DNA of 64,000 nucleotides from Burkholderiales bacterium. GTDB lineage: Bacteria > Pseudomonadota > Gammaproteobacteria > Burkholderiales > Nitrosomonadaceae. The notes beneath the pieces are model-generated. The model was given only the letters and a program-made list of their open reading frames with translations, made no database searches and was not told the origin of the DNA. Of the stretch, positions 17,626 to 25,797 are shown piece after piece. The position numbers were made by a program, and so were the translations under genes. The stretch's first letter is position 1. Each line of letters opens with the position of its first letter. Location: the NCBI GenBank assembly GCA_024235795.1, contig JACKLR010000003.1, positions 372,001-436,000 on the forward strand. Direction: 5' to 3'.

Positions 17626-18558
17626 TTGAAGCCCAAGTTTGTATTAAGCCTGGATGGCGGTGGCAGCCATTTATTGATTCAGTTGAGCATGCTTGCCTGT
17701 CTGGAAGAAGATACCTGTGCTTCAACTTATGACCAGTTCGATATGGTTGCCGGATCATCATCGGGCGGCATGATTGCCTGTCTGATACTGGGACGCGCGA
17801 TGAGCGCCGCCCAAATCATTCAATTGATTATACAAGACAAATTGCTGGAAAGCATGATGGCTGAACACTGGACGAATCGGTTGTTGAGCAAAATCCAAAT
17901 ACGCCCTAAATATACAGGCGCTTCAAAAAGCCTGGCTTTGCAAAAAGAATTGGGTAATTTGAGACTCTCATCGCTGAATAAGCAGATTTTCATACCCTGT
18001 TTCAATCTGGACCGTGATCAACTGGAAATTTTTACAAATAAAAGTTTGGTAAATTTTCTTTTAAGTGAGATAGCGGATGCCTGTACAGCTGCGCCTGCTT
18101 ATTTTCCGCCTGTACAGATGGAAGATGGCAGCTGGCGTATCGATGGTGGCGTTGGAATGAATAACCCAGGACTCGGTGCTTATTTTCACGCCAGGCAAAT
18201 TTGGCAGAATCATCCTATAAAAGTTCTCTCTATTGGTTCTGGCTGGCGCAGCTTTGCTTTCGATGGTTTTAAGGCCCGCACCTACGGCGGTGTACAGTGG
18301 TCGGCTAAAGGTATCGCCTCCGTAATCCTGAGAGAAAAAATGATTGCCAATGTCAAAATGACCGATAAAATCATTGGCGAACACGTACTGTATATCAATC
18401 AACCGCTGAAAGATTATAATATGCCCGACCACATGGACTCGGCAAATAATCCCGTTTATCAGCACAAGGCTATAGCAATTGGTAAGTCATGGTATGAACA
18501 AAACCGGGATCGTATCAAACAGTGGTTACCTGAAAATCACATAACACTATCCTCCTAG
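17626..18558 (+). CDS. Patatin-like phospholipase
   Basis: 310 residues. The oxyanion-hole motif is LSLDGGGSH, the nucleophile elbow is GSSSGG (Ser in G-x-S-x-G) and the catalytic Asp lies in DGGVGMNNP. The start codon is TTG 17626, supported by AGGAGA 6 nt upstream. No signal peptide is seen, so it probably acts on the inner face of the membrane, releasing fatty acids from lipids. It lies 25 nt after plcP and is likely co-transcribed. Confidence 0.85.
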   Translation: MKPKFVLSLDGGGSHLLIQLSMLACLEEDTCASTYDQFDMVAGSSSGGMIACLILGRAMSAAQIIQLIIQDKLLESMMAEHWTNRLLSKIQIRPKYTGASKSLALQKELGNLRLSSLNKQIFIPCFNLDRDQLEIFTNKSLVNFLLSEIADACTAAPAYFPPVQMEDGSWRIDGGVGMNNPGLGAYFHARQIWQNHPIKVLSIGSGWRSFAFDGFKARTYGGVQWSAKGIASVILREKMIANVKMTDKIIGEHVLYINQPLKDYNMPDHMDSANNPVYQHKAIAIGKSWYEQNRDRIKQWLPENHITLSS

Positions 18559-18621
18559 TCACTTCGCCTGTTATCACAAACTACCCAATTTGCTGACGTT
18601 TTCAAATAATACGATACCTGA

Positions 18622-18858
18622 ATGATCAAACGCGCTGTGTTGATGAGCGTCGGAACAGTCGTTTTTGTCATTGGAGTCATATTGTTCCCGCTGCCGGGGC
18701 CATTTGGTATTCCAACCATGGTAATTGGTCTGTCGATCATGCTCAAGGCATCCAATCGGGTCAAACGCCTGACTATCCGCCTGGTTCACAAAAACCGTCA
18801 TAGCAGCCGCTTCTGGCGCAAAATCCGTGGTCTGCATAAACAGATTCGTAATCAATAA
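18622..18858 (+). CDS. PGPGW-family small membrane protein
   Basis: 78 residues with two hydrophobic segments on either side of a PLPGPFGIP turn. This matches the PGPGW transmembrane family, whose function is unknown. The C-terminal 30 residues are strongly basic (RLVHKNRHSSRFWRKIRG) and should face the cytoplasm. It is on the same strand as the patatin gene and 63 nt behind it. Confidence 0.7.
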   Translation: MIKRAVLMSVGTVVFVIGVILFPLPGPFGIPTMVIGLSIMLKASNRVKRLTIRLVHKNRHSSRFWRKIRGLHKQIRNQ

Positions 18859-18860
18859 AA

Positions 18861-18916
18861 CTGTCAAAAAACCATCATATAAACGTCATCTTTTTGACAT
18901 CGTTGTTGTATAGAAT
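18861..18916 (+). promoter_or_regulatory. Four-unit Pho-box array with -10 upstream of the PAP2 gene
   Basis: The 7-mers CTGTCAA, CCATCAT, ACGTCAT and TTGACAT stand at exact 11-bp intervals with spacers AAAA, ATAA and CTTT. They match CTGTMAY at 6, 5, 5 and 5 of 7. Ten nt after the last is TAGAAT (18911-18916), a 5/6 -10. The spacing is identical to that of E. coli phoA. This is the clearest Pho box in the window. Confidence 0.78.
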
Positions 18917-18946
18917 CCATTTGGTTTTTAACACAAGGCGCAGACG

Positions 18947-19471
18947 ATGAAGACACTCAAAACCATTCATGAATACGATCTGACGCTATTCAATCGATTG
19001 AATAGTATACGGCTGAACGAAGATTTAATGACATTGAATCGTTACATTTCCAAAACAGGAGATGGTCATTTGTACCTGTTATTACTTGCCTGGATTAGCT
19101 TGCAGGAGAGCATTCAGAATCCCGTTCTCCTGGCGCTTTTGATTGGTTTTGCAGTCGAACGTCCTGTCTATTATGTCTTAAAAAATGGGTTCAAGCGCAA
19201 CCGTCCAGGGTCTGTTCTTGATGGATTTCAAAGCATCATCAAACCGTCCGATCAATTCAGCTTTCCATCGGGCCATACCTCCGCTGCATTTATGGTCGCC
19301 GTGCTTTGTGGTTATTTTTACCCTGAGGTGATGCCATTTCTATTGGGTTGGGCATTCCTGATCGGCCTTTCGCGCATCATGCTGGGTGTGCATTTCCCGA
19401 CCGATACTTTGATGGGCATGTGTTTGGGCGTGAGTACGGCGCTGATCAGCCTGGAAATCATATTGCCATGA
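18947..19471 (+). CDS. PAP2-family membrane phosphatase
   Basis: 174 residues, several transmembrane helices, and all three PAP2 signature blocks: KNGFKRNRP (K-x6-R-P type), FPSGHT and SRIMLGVHFPTD. The family removes phosphate from lipid phosphates such as phosphatidic acid, phosphatidylglycerol phosphate or undecaprenyl diphosphate. It is the first gene behind the four-unit Pho box and overlaps the glycosyltransferase by ATGA. Dephosphorylating phosphatidate to diacylglycerol is the most likely task here, by context. Confidence 0.85.
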   Translation: MKTLKTIHEYDLTLFNRLNSIRLNEDLMTLNRYISKTGDGHLYLLLLAWISLQESIQNPVLLALLIGFAVERPVYYVLKNGFKRNRPGSVLDGFQSIIKPSDQFSFPSGHTSAAFMVAVLCGYFYPEVMPFLLGWAFLIGLSRIMLGVHFPTDTLMGMCLGVSTALISLEIILP

Positions 19472-20514
19472 AAGTATTTTACGGTATACAAGGCACAGGT
19501 AACGGTCATATTACCCGCGGTCGCATCATGGCCAGAGAGCTGCGCGATGCGGATATTGCGGTGACTTATCTGCTTACCGGCAGACCGAAGGATCAGTTTT
19601 TTGATATGGAAATTTTCAATGATCATCACTGGTGCGAAGGCCTGACGTTCAGTGTCCGCAACGGCAAGATCAATCATATTAAAACCGTTTTAAAATCCAG
19701 TCCGTTTCGTTTGATTAAAGATATCAGGCAGCTGGACCTAAGTGACTATGATCTTGTGATCAGTGATTTTGAGCCTGTTACAGCTTGGGCGGCGCGCCGG
19801 CAGCAAAAGAAAACGATAGGCGTAAGTCATCAAGATGCATTTCGATACAAAATACCCCGCGCAGGAAGTGACCCACTCGCGGAGACGGTCATGAAAAATT
19901 TCGCGCCGGTTGATATCGGGATTGGCTTGCACTGGCATCATTTTGATCAGCCTATCCTGCCTCCTGTTATCGCAACACACGATGTGCCGCAACAGATACA
20001 AAAAAATAAAATCGTCGTGTATCTGCCGTTTGAAAATCAGCATGAGTTGATTGGATTACTCGCATCATTTAAGGCGTTCGAGTTTTATATTTATTCTCCC
20101 GATTTGGCGTTAACGTCCCATTATTCCCACCTTCATTGCAGGCCCTTATCATTACATGGATTTCAAAAAGATCTGTATGATTGCAGCGGCATTATCAGTA
20201 ATGCGGGTTTCGAGCTGGCCAGCGAAGCGTTATACTTGGGCAAAAAAATTCTTGTGAAACCCTTGCATGCACAGATGGAACAAACGTCCAATGCTGCTGC
20301 GCTGGTCGAACTGGGATATGGCCAAATGATGGAGAAAGTCGACCAGGGTATCATTGAACAATGGCTTCATAATACAAAAGCCGTTCGCATTAACTATCCC
20401 AATACGGCACGCTATCTAGTGCAATGGATCAAAAACGGTATGCCGCCAATTGATCAGGGCTGGTGTAAGCAGGTTTGGTCGGATGTCACGGTAACGCCGG
20501 TTGAATTACCTTAA
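19468..20514 (+). CDS. MJ1255/VC2487-family glycosyltransferase
   Basis: 348 residues from ATG 19468, which overlaps the PAP2 stop (ATGA). The N-terminus VFYGIQGTGNGHITRG is the nucleotide-sugar-type glycine-rich start of this GT28-like family. LYDCSGIISNAGFELASEAL and KPLHAQMEQTSNAAAL form the donor-binding part. No membrane helix is seen. The acceptor is unknown, but co-translation with a PAP2 phosphatase and closeness to plcP suggest glycosylation of diacylglycerol or another lipid. It is not the well-characterised Agt of rhizobia. Confidence 0.75.
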   Translation: MKVFYGIQGTGNGHITRGRIMARELRDADIAVTYLLTGRPKDQFFDMEIFNDHHWCEGLTFSVRNGKINHIKTVLKSSPFRLIKDIRQLDLSDYDLVISDFEPVTAWAARRQQKKTIGVSHQDAFRYKIPRAGSDPLAETVMKNFAPVDIGIGLHWHHFDQPILPPVIATHDVPQQIQKNKIVVYLPFENQHELIGLLASFKAFEFYIYSPDLALTSHYSHLHCRPLSLHGFQKDLYDCSGIISNAGFELASEALYLGKKILVKPLHAQMEQTSNAAALVELGYGQMMEKVDQGIIEQWLHNTKAVRINYPNTARYLVQWIKNGMPPIDQGWCKQVWSDVTVTPVELP

Positions 20515-20589
20515 TTTGAATTGCGCCAGCTTATACAGTATATAAATATTTTGAGTGCCTAAAAATTATAAAAACACGGGGTTTTATCT

Positions 20590-21618
20590 GTGAAAGTCGA
20601 CACTCTCGCGCCATTGAATGAGGTGCTGATTAAAATACCTTCGCCGCACCATATTCTGATTCTATATAACCCGATTTCCAGCGCCGGTAATACGGAAGAG
20701 ACTGCTAAACGTATGGAAACCGAACTGGCATATCATCGCAAAAATGTAGCGGTACATCGATCAGAAAAGAAAACGAAAGCGTATAAACGCATAAAAGATA
20801 CAATTGCCGCCAGCGACCTTGTCGTCGTTGTCGGAGGAGATGGAACCGTCAGAAAGTTGTTGGGTATTGTAGATCAAACCAAAACGCCTATTTATGTTGT
20901 CCCTGGTGGTAATGAATCACTTTTTGCACGGACCTATGGCATGAGCGCAAGTCCAGATGACTTGCTCCAGACAATTGCAGCCGGCAACTGTCTGCAACAG
21001 TACTATGGCGTAATCACCGGCCAGGGGATTAAAGGCAAAAAGCCGTTTTTTCACATGGCGTCGATGGGCTTGGATTCATTGACTGTCAAATATATCGGCA
21101 AGCGCAAAGGTCCGTTGAATGATTCAATTTATGTTTGGCATGGTCTGAAAGCGTTATGCGCATTACATCATCCAATAGTGTCCGTAAGTGTTGACGGACA
21201 ACTGGTCATTGATCACGAATCGGGTTATATTATCGTAGCCAACAGTTCAGCGTATGCTAAAAATCTGCAGCTTGTCCCGGCTGCCAATCCATCGACGAAT
21301 GAATTGGTTGTGGGGTTTTTGCCGGGCGCTCGGCATCAACATGAATTGATCAAGGCCATAAAGATTCTGCAACGCAAACCGGCGAATCTGCCCCTGCAGT
21401 ATTTTTCAGGAAAACAGATTGCATGTACACTGCATGCGCAGTCGTATCCGTTGCAGGTGGACGGTGATTATTTCCGCAACCGCGATATACAGGCGGGCAA
21501 CACAGTTGAATTTACAACCAGCAAGGAGCCAATCCATGTGTTAATTCCGCCGGAATTCAATGCACACGCAATTGAAGCCTGCATGAACAAAGTTGCTCAT
21601 AGCATCAATAGTTCATAA
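20590..21618 (+). CDS. Diacylglycerol-kinase-like lipid kinase
   Basis: 342 residues with the DAGK/YegS fold: ILILYNPISSAGN at the start, then VVVVGGDGTVRKLLG (nucleotide-binding GGDGT), YVVPGGNESLFA and a C-terminal beta domain ending VDGDYFRN. The start is GTG 20590. It would phosphorylate diacylglycerol or a related lipid in the cytoplasm and could return PlcP-made diacylglycerol to phosphatidate. It follows the glycosyltransferase after 75 nt. Confidence 0.8.
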   Translation: MKVDTLAPLNEVLIKIPSPHHILILYNPISSAGNTEETAKRMETELAYHRKNVAVHRSEKKTKAYKRIKDTIAASDLVVVVGGDGTVRKLLGIVDQTKTPIYVVPGGNESLFARTYGMSASPDDLLQTIAAGNCLQQYYGVITGQGIKGKKPFFHMASMGLDSLTVKYIGKRKGPLNDSIYVWHGLKALCALHHPIVSVSVDGQLVIDHESGYIIVANSSAYAKNLQLVPAANPSTNELVVGFLPGARHQHELIKAIKILQRKPANLPLQYFSGKQIACTLHAQSYPLQVDGDYFRNRDIQAGNTVEFTTSKEPIHVLIPPEFNAHAIEACMNKVAHSINSS

Positions 21619-21699
21619 AATGATTCAGTTATCTAAATATTTTGCTGCAAGCCAGACTAATTATCTTAACTTTGAACTATTTTTTTAGCGTAAATTATT

Positions 21700-22212
21700 T
21701 TGTCACATTTATTATATCTACTACGCCACGCAAAATCTGACTGGAAAAAAGAAGCAACCAGCGATTTTGAACGTCCGCTTTCCAAACGAGGCTTAGCCAG
21801 TGCCCCTAAAATGGCAACATGGCTGGCAAAGCAGGCCAATAAGCCTGAAACAATCATCAGTTCTCCGGCACTACGCACTTATCAGACGGCGTTGATTTTT
21901 TCGCACGCCCTGGATATACCGGCCAAGGACATTCGTTTTGACAACCGGATGTATGAAGCCGATCTGAACACTTTGCTGGAAATCATCAAAACGCTTCCAG
22001 AACAGGAAAAATCTGTTTTACTGATTGGTCACAACCCTGGACTAGATTTTTTACTACAGGTGTTGTGCAAACAGGCGAAACCAAGCTCTAACGGCAAACT
22101 CATGACAACCTGCGCTATTGCCAAAATTTCTGTGGAAAGCCGGTGGCAGGACACCTCGGAGAAACATTGCATGCTCTATAGTCTGTCTCGGCCTAAAGAG
22201 GTACTTAAATAG
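21700..22212 (+). CDS. sixA: SixA-type histidine phosphatase
   Basis: 170 residues of the RHG phosphatase superfamily: LYLLRHAKSDW (catalytic RHG-type His) and VLLIGHNPGLD (second His). SixA removes phosphate from phosphohistidine, and related proteins act on phosphoesters. The frame allows TTG 21700 or two ATT codons before it, after a stop at 21691. No clear ribosome-binding site is present, so the start is uncertain. It is convergent with the PhoX-like gene. Confidence 0.8.
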   Translation: MSHLLYLLRHAKSDWKKEATSDFERPLSKRGLASAPKMATWLAKQANKPETIISSPALRTYQTALIFSHALDIPAKDIRFDNRMYEADLNTLLEIIKTLPEQEKSVLLIGHNPGLDFLLQVLCKQAKPSSNGKLMTTCAIAKISVESRWQDTSEKHCMLYSLSRPKEVLK

Positions 22213-22290
22213 GCGTTGATCTGGCTTGATTTAAGCACTTTAAAGCATACTTTTTCAATTCATAAAAAAACTTGTTAAAAGCTATCAGAG

Positions 22291-23781
22291 CTATTTACCA
22301 CAACTCGATTTGGCCGCAACATTCGTCAACGCACTTTTGATTGAACCGTTAATGCCCAGATCTTTGGCTGCATGCGCGACACATGAAACATAAGCACCAT
22401 GGTTTTTGGATGACTGGCAGCCACATAAGTCCGCGATATCATGTTTAATTATCCACAATGCATCGTTATTGCCATGTGTACTCGGGTGCTGAACGTTGAC
22501 ATACCAGGTAAAAGGGTCGCGCGGATCGTTTTTAAAACCGGTTGGTTCTGAACCATAATTACCGAGGCTTGCAAATAATGCGACAGATTCGGTAACGCCA
22601 TCATTATCTTGATCAATCGCCATCCAGATATCACCCGGATCTTGATCTTCAATAATAAAAATATTTCCAGCAACATCAGCTGCAAGATTATCAGGATTAT
22701 TTAGACCATAAACAGAAGCATCTTCACCGCCGTTGCCAACAGGGTTATTTCCCAGCACATCAGGTGTTACTTGACTGTTGAAGAATTCACGCACTACTGC
22801 GTTTATCTCATCAATCAATTCAACCGAATACCCGGCATCTTCACCTGTAGCCGTGAAAATAATTGCCTGATTGCCACTCGCCAATGTTACTACCGTTAGA
22901 TCTTCAGGACGATTGTAGCCGGTTCCGCCGACTTCATCGGCGGCTGCACGGCCGCCACGATTGGAATAATCAAATGGATCTGCAGTTGTTACCGCATTGC
23001 TATCGATATCAGTAATGGGAACCCATTGTGCAGGGCCTGCAACACTATCGACACCACCGCCATTCACAACGAGTACTGATGTGCGTCCTTTTGACAATTC
23101 ATTTGGATTCTTTGGTTCGAAGCGATAGATTGAACCTGAACTGTTTTCATCGACAAAATACATATTGCCGGCATTATCGAACTGAATACCTTCATGAGAA
23201 ACCGAAGGGATTGATGTTAACCATCTCCAGTTTGCATCAGCAGGGCTTGTCGCAGTTGTCGGATTCAATAATTCAAAAATACGTCCGTTACCAGCCCATT
23301 CTTCAGCGACGACCAATGTGCCTGCAGGTGTCGACTTAGCCGGATCCAATGCGCCGAAATTATCGTTCTGATGATCCCAGCCGTCTGATGGATCTGAATC
23401 AAAAGGATTGGCTGGAATGCCTTGAAGCAGCACTACGGCTTCACCAGTATCACGATTGATGCGCGTTAAACCTGCGCCATCACCAACTTCATGCGGAATA
23501 AAGATATATTCAGCATTATTACCACCGAAATCCAGCATATCCCAGTTACCAAATGTTGCCGGATAAACTTCACCTTTTGCCGCAAAGTCTGCCGCCAGAC
23601 TGGTGCGGCTGGCGACAAATTCCTGAGAAAAATTTGGAGGCAGGGTAAACGGGTTATTATTAAAAGAAGTTGCATCTGCTGCAGTGTTCGGCTCTGTTAA
23701 TGGCTCGAAGTATGGACCTGAAGCATATGCTGCACCGCTCATAACGATTAATGCAGCAGCAATAATAATTTTTTTTAGCAT
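22291..23781 (-). CDS. Secreted PhoX-like (DUF839) phosphatase-family protein
   Basis: 496 residues. The start at 23781 has AGGAAG upstream and a signal peptide (MLKKIIIAAALIVMSGAAYA). The body is a beta-propeller of the DUF839/PhoX family: ARRY-free in the view here, but with WDHQNDNFGALDP, VSHEGIQFDNAGNMYFVDE, YNRPEDLTVV and NNPDNLAADVAGNIFIIED. PhoX enzymes are calcium-dependent secreted alkaline phosphatases. The C-terminal 60 residues hold five Cys, an unusual feature. No TAT twin-arginine motif is seen, unlike classical PhoX, so export is probably by Sec. A weak Pho box lies upstream. Confidence 0.72.
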   Translation of the reverse strand: MLKKIIIAAALIVMSGAAYASGPYFEPLTEPNTAADATSFNNNPFTLPPNFSQEFVASRTSLAADFAAKGEVYPATFGNWDMLDFGGNNAEYIFIPHEVGDGAGLTRINRDTGEAVVLLQGIPANPFDSDPSDGWDHQNDNFGALDPAKSTPAGTLVVAEEWAGNGRIFELLNPTTATSPADANWRWLTSIPSVSHEGIQFDNAGNMYFVDENSSGSIYRFEPKNPNELSKGRTSVLVVNGGGVDSVAGPAQWVPITDIDSNAVTTADPFDYSNRGGRAAADEVGGTGYNRPEDLTVVTLASGNQAIIFTATGEDAGYSVELIDEINAVVREFFNSQVTPDVLGNNPVGNGGEDASVYGLNNPDNLAADVAGNIFIIEDQDPGDIWMAIDQDNDGVTESVALFASLGNYGSEPTGFKNDPRDPFTWYVNVQHPSTHGNNDALWIIKHDIADLCGCQSSKNHGAYVSCVAHAAKDLGINGSIKSALTNVAAKSSCGK

Positions 23782-23843
23782 TTTTACTCTTCCTTCATAT
23801 GTCTGTGTTAAAGGTGTAAAAATTCTAAGTGCCAATTATTAAT

Positions 23844-23877
23844 ATAGAATTAAAGTTATGTGAACTTTAGATGAAAT
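23844..23877 (-). promoter_or_regulatory. Weak Pho-box candidate upstream of the PhoX-like gene
   Basis: Minus strand: ATTTCAT (5/7), spacer CTAA, AGTTCAC (4/7), then exactly 10 nt and TTCTAT (3/6 to -10). It fits the shared spacing but scores low on its own. Confidence 0.35.
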
Positions 23878-23922
23878 TTATGATAAGGGATCAGGGATAA
23901 GATGTAGCGATCAGACTTTTTG

Positions 23923-24357
23923 CTAGGGTGGTAGCACTTCACATTCTGATATATTTTTTTGCTTTTGGGATAAATTTGCTATCAAATGTGTAGAATCTCT
24001 CGCACTGTTGACACTGTATTAAATGCAGCGCGTCTGAAAAATCCATTCCTTGTTTATACCATGCAATTGCCTGTGCAATTTGATTCGGGTTGGATAAATG
24101 AACATTCTCAGGCCAAATAGCTTTTTAAATGGCTCTTTCATCGTTAACTGTTGGTGATCATGTATTTTATTGAATTTAAAAGAAAAAGCCATTCGTTCTT
24201 CCTGTCCATAATTTATCGACAGTTTCAGGTAGAATCAGGTTTTTTCCTATAACGCCAACAATTAAAAGTGATAGAGCCTTTTAAATACTTTCTGATATTG
24301 TTTTTCATCATCATGCGTAAGCAACCGAATAACAACATTTGTATCTACCGCTATCAT
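23923..24357 (-). pseudogene. VapC-type PIN-domain toxin pseudogene
   Basis: Begins MIAVDTNVVIRLLTHDDEKQYQ, a good PIN N-terminus with the first catalytic Asp. Stops follow soon. Later parts are readable in other frames: LILPETVDKLW, NPNQIAQAIAWYKQGMDFSDALH and CEVLPP at the end. The total length (435 nt) equals a normal VapC of about 144 codons, so compensating indels and stops, not a large deletion, destroyed it. It overlaps the antitoxin gene by ATGA. Confidence 0.75.
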
Positions 24358-24608
24358 TTAAACTTTCTCTGAATGCCTTCTTTTATGGCAGCATTCATAT
24401 CTTTGAGGGTTTTTGCTTTGCCCTGATATCTGAGGCATGACGCTGCGTCTTCAATATTTGTCTCAGGAAAAGGGCTTGCTGATTTCAGCAATACACCATC
24501 TTCTAAATCAATCACAATCAACTCCTGCCCCGGTTCCCAATGATGAGATACTCTCAACGGTTTGGGAATAATGACTTGGCCTTTGCTGGATAATTTGGTT
24601 TTTTCCAT
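24354..24608 (-). CDS. AbrB/VapB-type antitoxin, intact but with a dead toxin
   Basis: 84 residues from ATG 24608. The N-terminus KTKLSSKGQVIIPKPLR is the SpoVT/AbrB swapped-hairpin DNA-binding fold. The C-terminal half (AKTLKDMNAAIKEGI) is the usual toxin-binding tail. The partner vapC downstream is a pseudogene, so this is an orphan antitoxin that may still bind DNA or neutralise related toxins elsewhere. Confidence 0.78.
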   Translation of the reverse strand: MEKTKLSSKGQVIIPKPLRVSHHWEPGQELIVIDLEDGVLLKSASPFPETNIEDAASCLRYQGKAKTLKDMNAAIKEGIQRKFK

Positions 24609-24803
24609 GTATTTTTGCGAAACATAAGGTAAGACAATTGTAAGAATCTTATAAATTATAAAACTGCTTGTCAATGTGGTTTCAAGCTATCTGCAAACCC
24701 GGTGCTAAAACATTTCTGCATTTGCGTTGTAAGCGTTTAGCCCCACCATCTAGAAAGCAGATTTCATACCGGTTAACTTCAAATATTATTTGGAGGATAA
24801 CCA

Positions 24804-24995
24804 ATGACACCTCAAGAGCAACGGATACGTCATATCAAAGCATGGCAGGCGGGCGGTCTGTCGCAGGCGGCATATTGCCGTGATCACGGATTGAACAGCA
24901 AAACATTTGGAAATTGGTTGCGGGGTTATCGTGATGTGGGGAAATGCAATCAACGGACTTCGTTGATACCGGTAACGATCAAGACAACAGTATAA
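24804..24995 (+). CDS. IS66-family accessory protein TnpA-like, solitary
   Basis: 63 residues. The core HIKAWQAGGLSQAAYCRDHGLNSKTFGNWLR is the helix-turn-helix of IS66 accessory protein TnpA. TGGAGGA precedes the ATG. No TnpB or IS66 transposase follows, so it is a leftover or domesticated fragment. The next gene belongs to a phage remnant. Confidence 0.7.
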   Translation: MTPQEQRIRHIKAWQAGGLSQAAYCRDHGLNSKTFGNWLRGYRDVGKCNQRTSLIPVTIKTTV

Positions 24996-25026
24996 ACACA
25001 TTCTAAATAAATGGTCTGGTCACAAA

Positions 25027-25602
25027 ATGCTTGAATGGCCGGAATACTGCGCAAACCCAACCGCAAAATCCAACAGGGATCAGGCCGTAACAGTCCCTTT
25101 CAAAGTAAGAACCGAAGCCTTTGATCTGTATCATTCAGGCCAGCATCACGGCAAACTCAAACAGCGCAAGCCTTATCAGATTTATGCATCTATGGCTTTA
25201 TTGCTCGCGCTTCCTGTTTTTTTATATTCGTCCTATCAGGTTATTGCCGCTAAAAAATCGCCAGATCAAGAAACAACAACCAACATGGCAGATGAAATTC
25301 AAAGTGAAACAGCAATCCAAAACCAGCAAACCATTAACGGATTACCAATACCCACAATTACTGTTAACAATGATGATATACAGATTGATCAGGAAGAAGT
25401 ACAAGTGACGCGATTATTACCGACAATACTTTCAACAAAATACGACTGGGACAGAATAGCCGCCTGCCTTGATTCCAAGCAATTCGGTTGTGTCTGTTAC
25501 GGCCAATCTTCTGAACGTCTCATGATACCCCTTGAAACTTGCCAGCTTGCTGCAAAGCATGGCTGGACTCAACGCAAAGTTATAAGAGCAAATTCTTTGT
25601 AA
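25027..25602 (+). CDS. C-terminal part of a filamentous-phage Zot/pI protein
   Basis: 191 residues. VPFKVRTEAFDLYHSGQHHG followed by one transmembrane helix (YASMALLLALPVFLYSSYQVI) and a Cys-containing periplasmic tail (ACLDSKQFGCVCYGQ) is the layout of the end of zonula-occludens-toxin proteins, the assembly ATPases of inoviruses. The N-terminal P-loop ATPase domain is missing, so it cannot work as a Zot ATPase. It is probably a prophage scar. Whether it is translated is unknown. Confidence 0.6.
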   Translation: MLEWPEYCANPTAKSNRDQAVTVPFKVRTEAFDLYHSGQHHGKLKQRKPYQIYASMALLLALPVFLYSSYQVIAAKKSPDQETTTNMADEIQSETAIQNQQTINGLPIPTITVNNDDIQIDQEEVQVTRLLPTILSTKYDWDRIAACLDSKQFGCVCYGQSSERLMIPLETCQLAAKHGWTQRKVIRANSL

Positions 25603-25723
25603 TCAATAGACACTCTACACACGCCAAGGTCAGAATAGTAAAGTTTTAATGGTAGTATATTAAAAATTCCCGATTCTGGCTTGCGTACCTTTGACGGCGC
25701 ACAAACCAGTTATGCTTAGAATA

Positions 25724-25747
25724 GGGTGCGGGAAACTTCCCGTACCC
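25724..25747. repeat. 11-bp GC-rich hairpin downstream of the Zot remnant
   Basis: GGGTGCGGGAA (25724-25734) pairs with TTCCCGTACCC (25737-25747), one G-U, with almost no loop. It stands alone in AT-rich surroundings 120 nt after the Zot remnant. It could be a terminator, a single-stranded-phage origin hairpin or a mobile-element end. The sequence does not decide. Confidence 0.5.
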
Positions 25748-25797
25748 CTGTTAAGCAGCTAACGACTTATTTTATAAGTAATTAATTTCTAACTATC

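Noticed and set aside
20515..20589. Pho box before the DAG-kinase-like gene
   Set aside because: AT-rich text, but no pair of 7-mers with 4-nt spacing could be found.
25724..25747. A dif/attachment site for filamentous phage
   Set aside because: The hairpin does not resemble the dif core. Only the hairpin itself can be stated.
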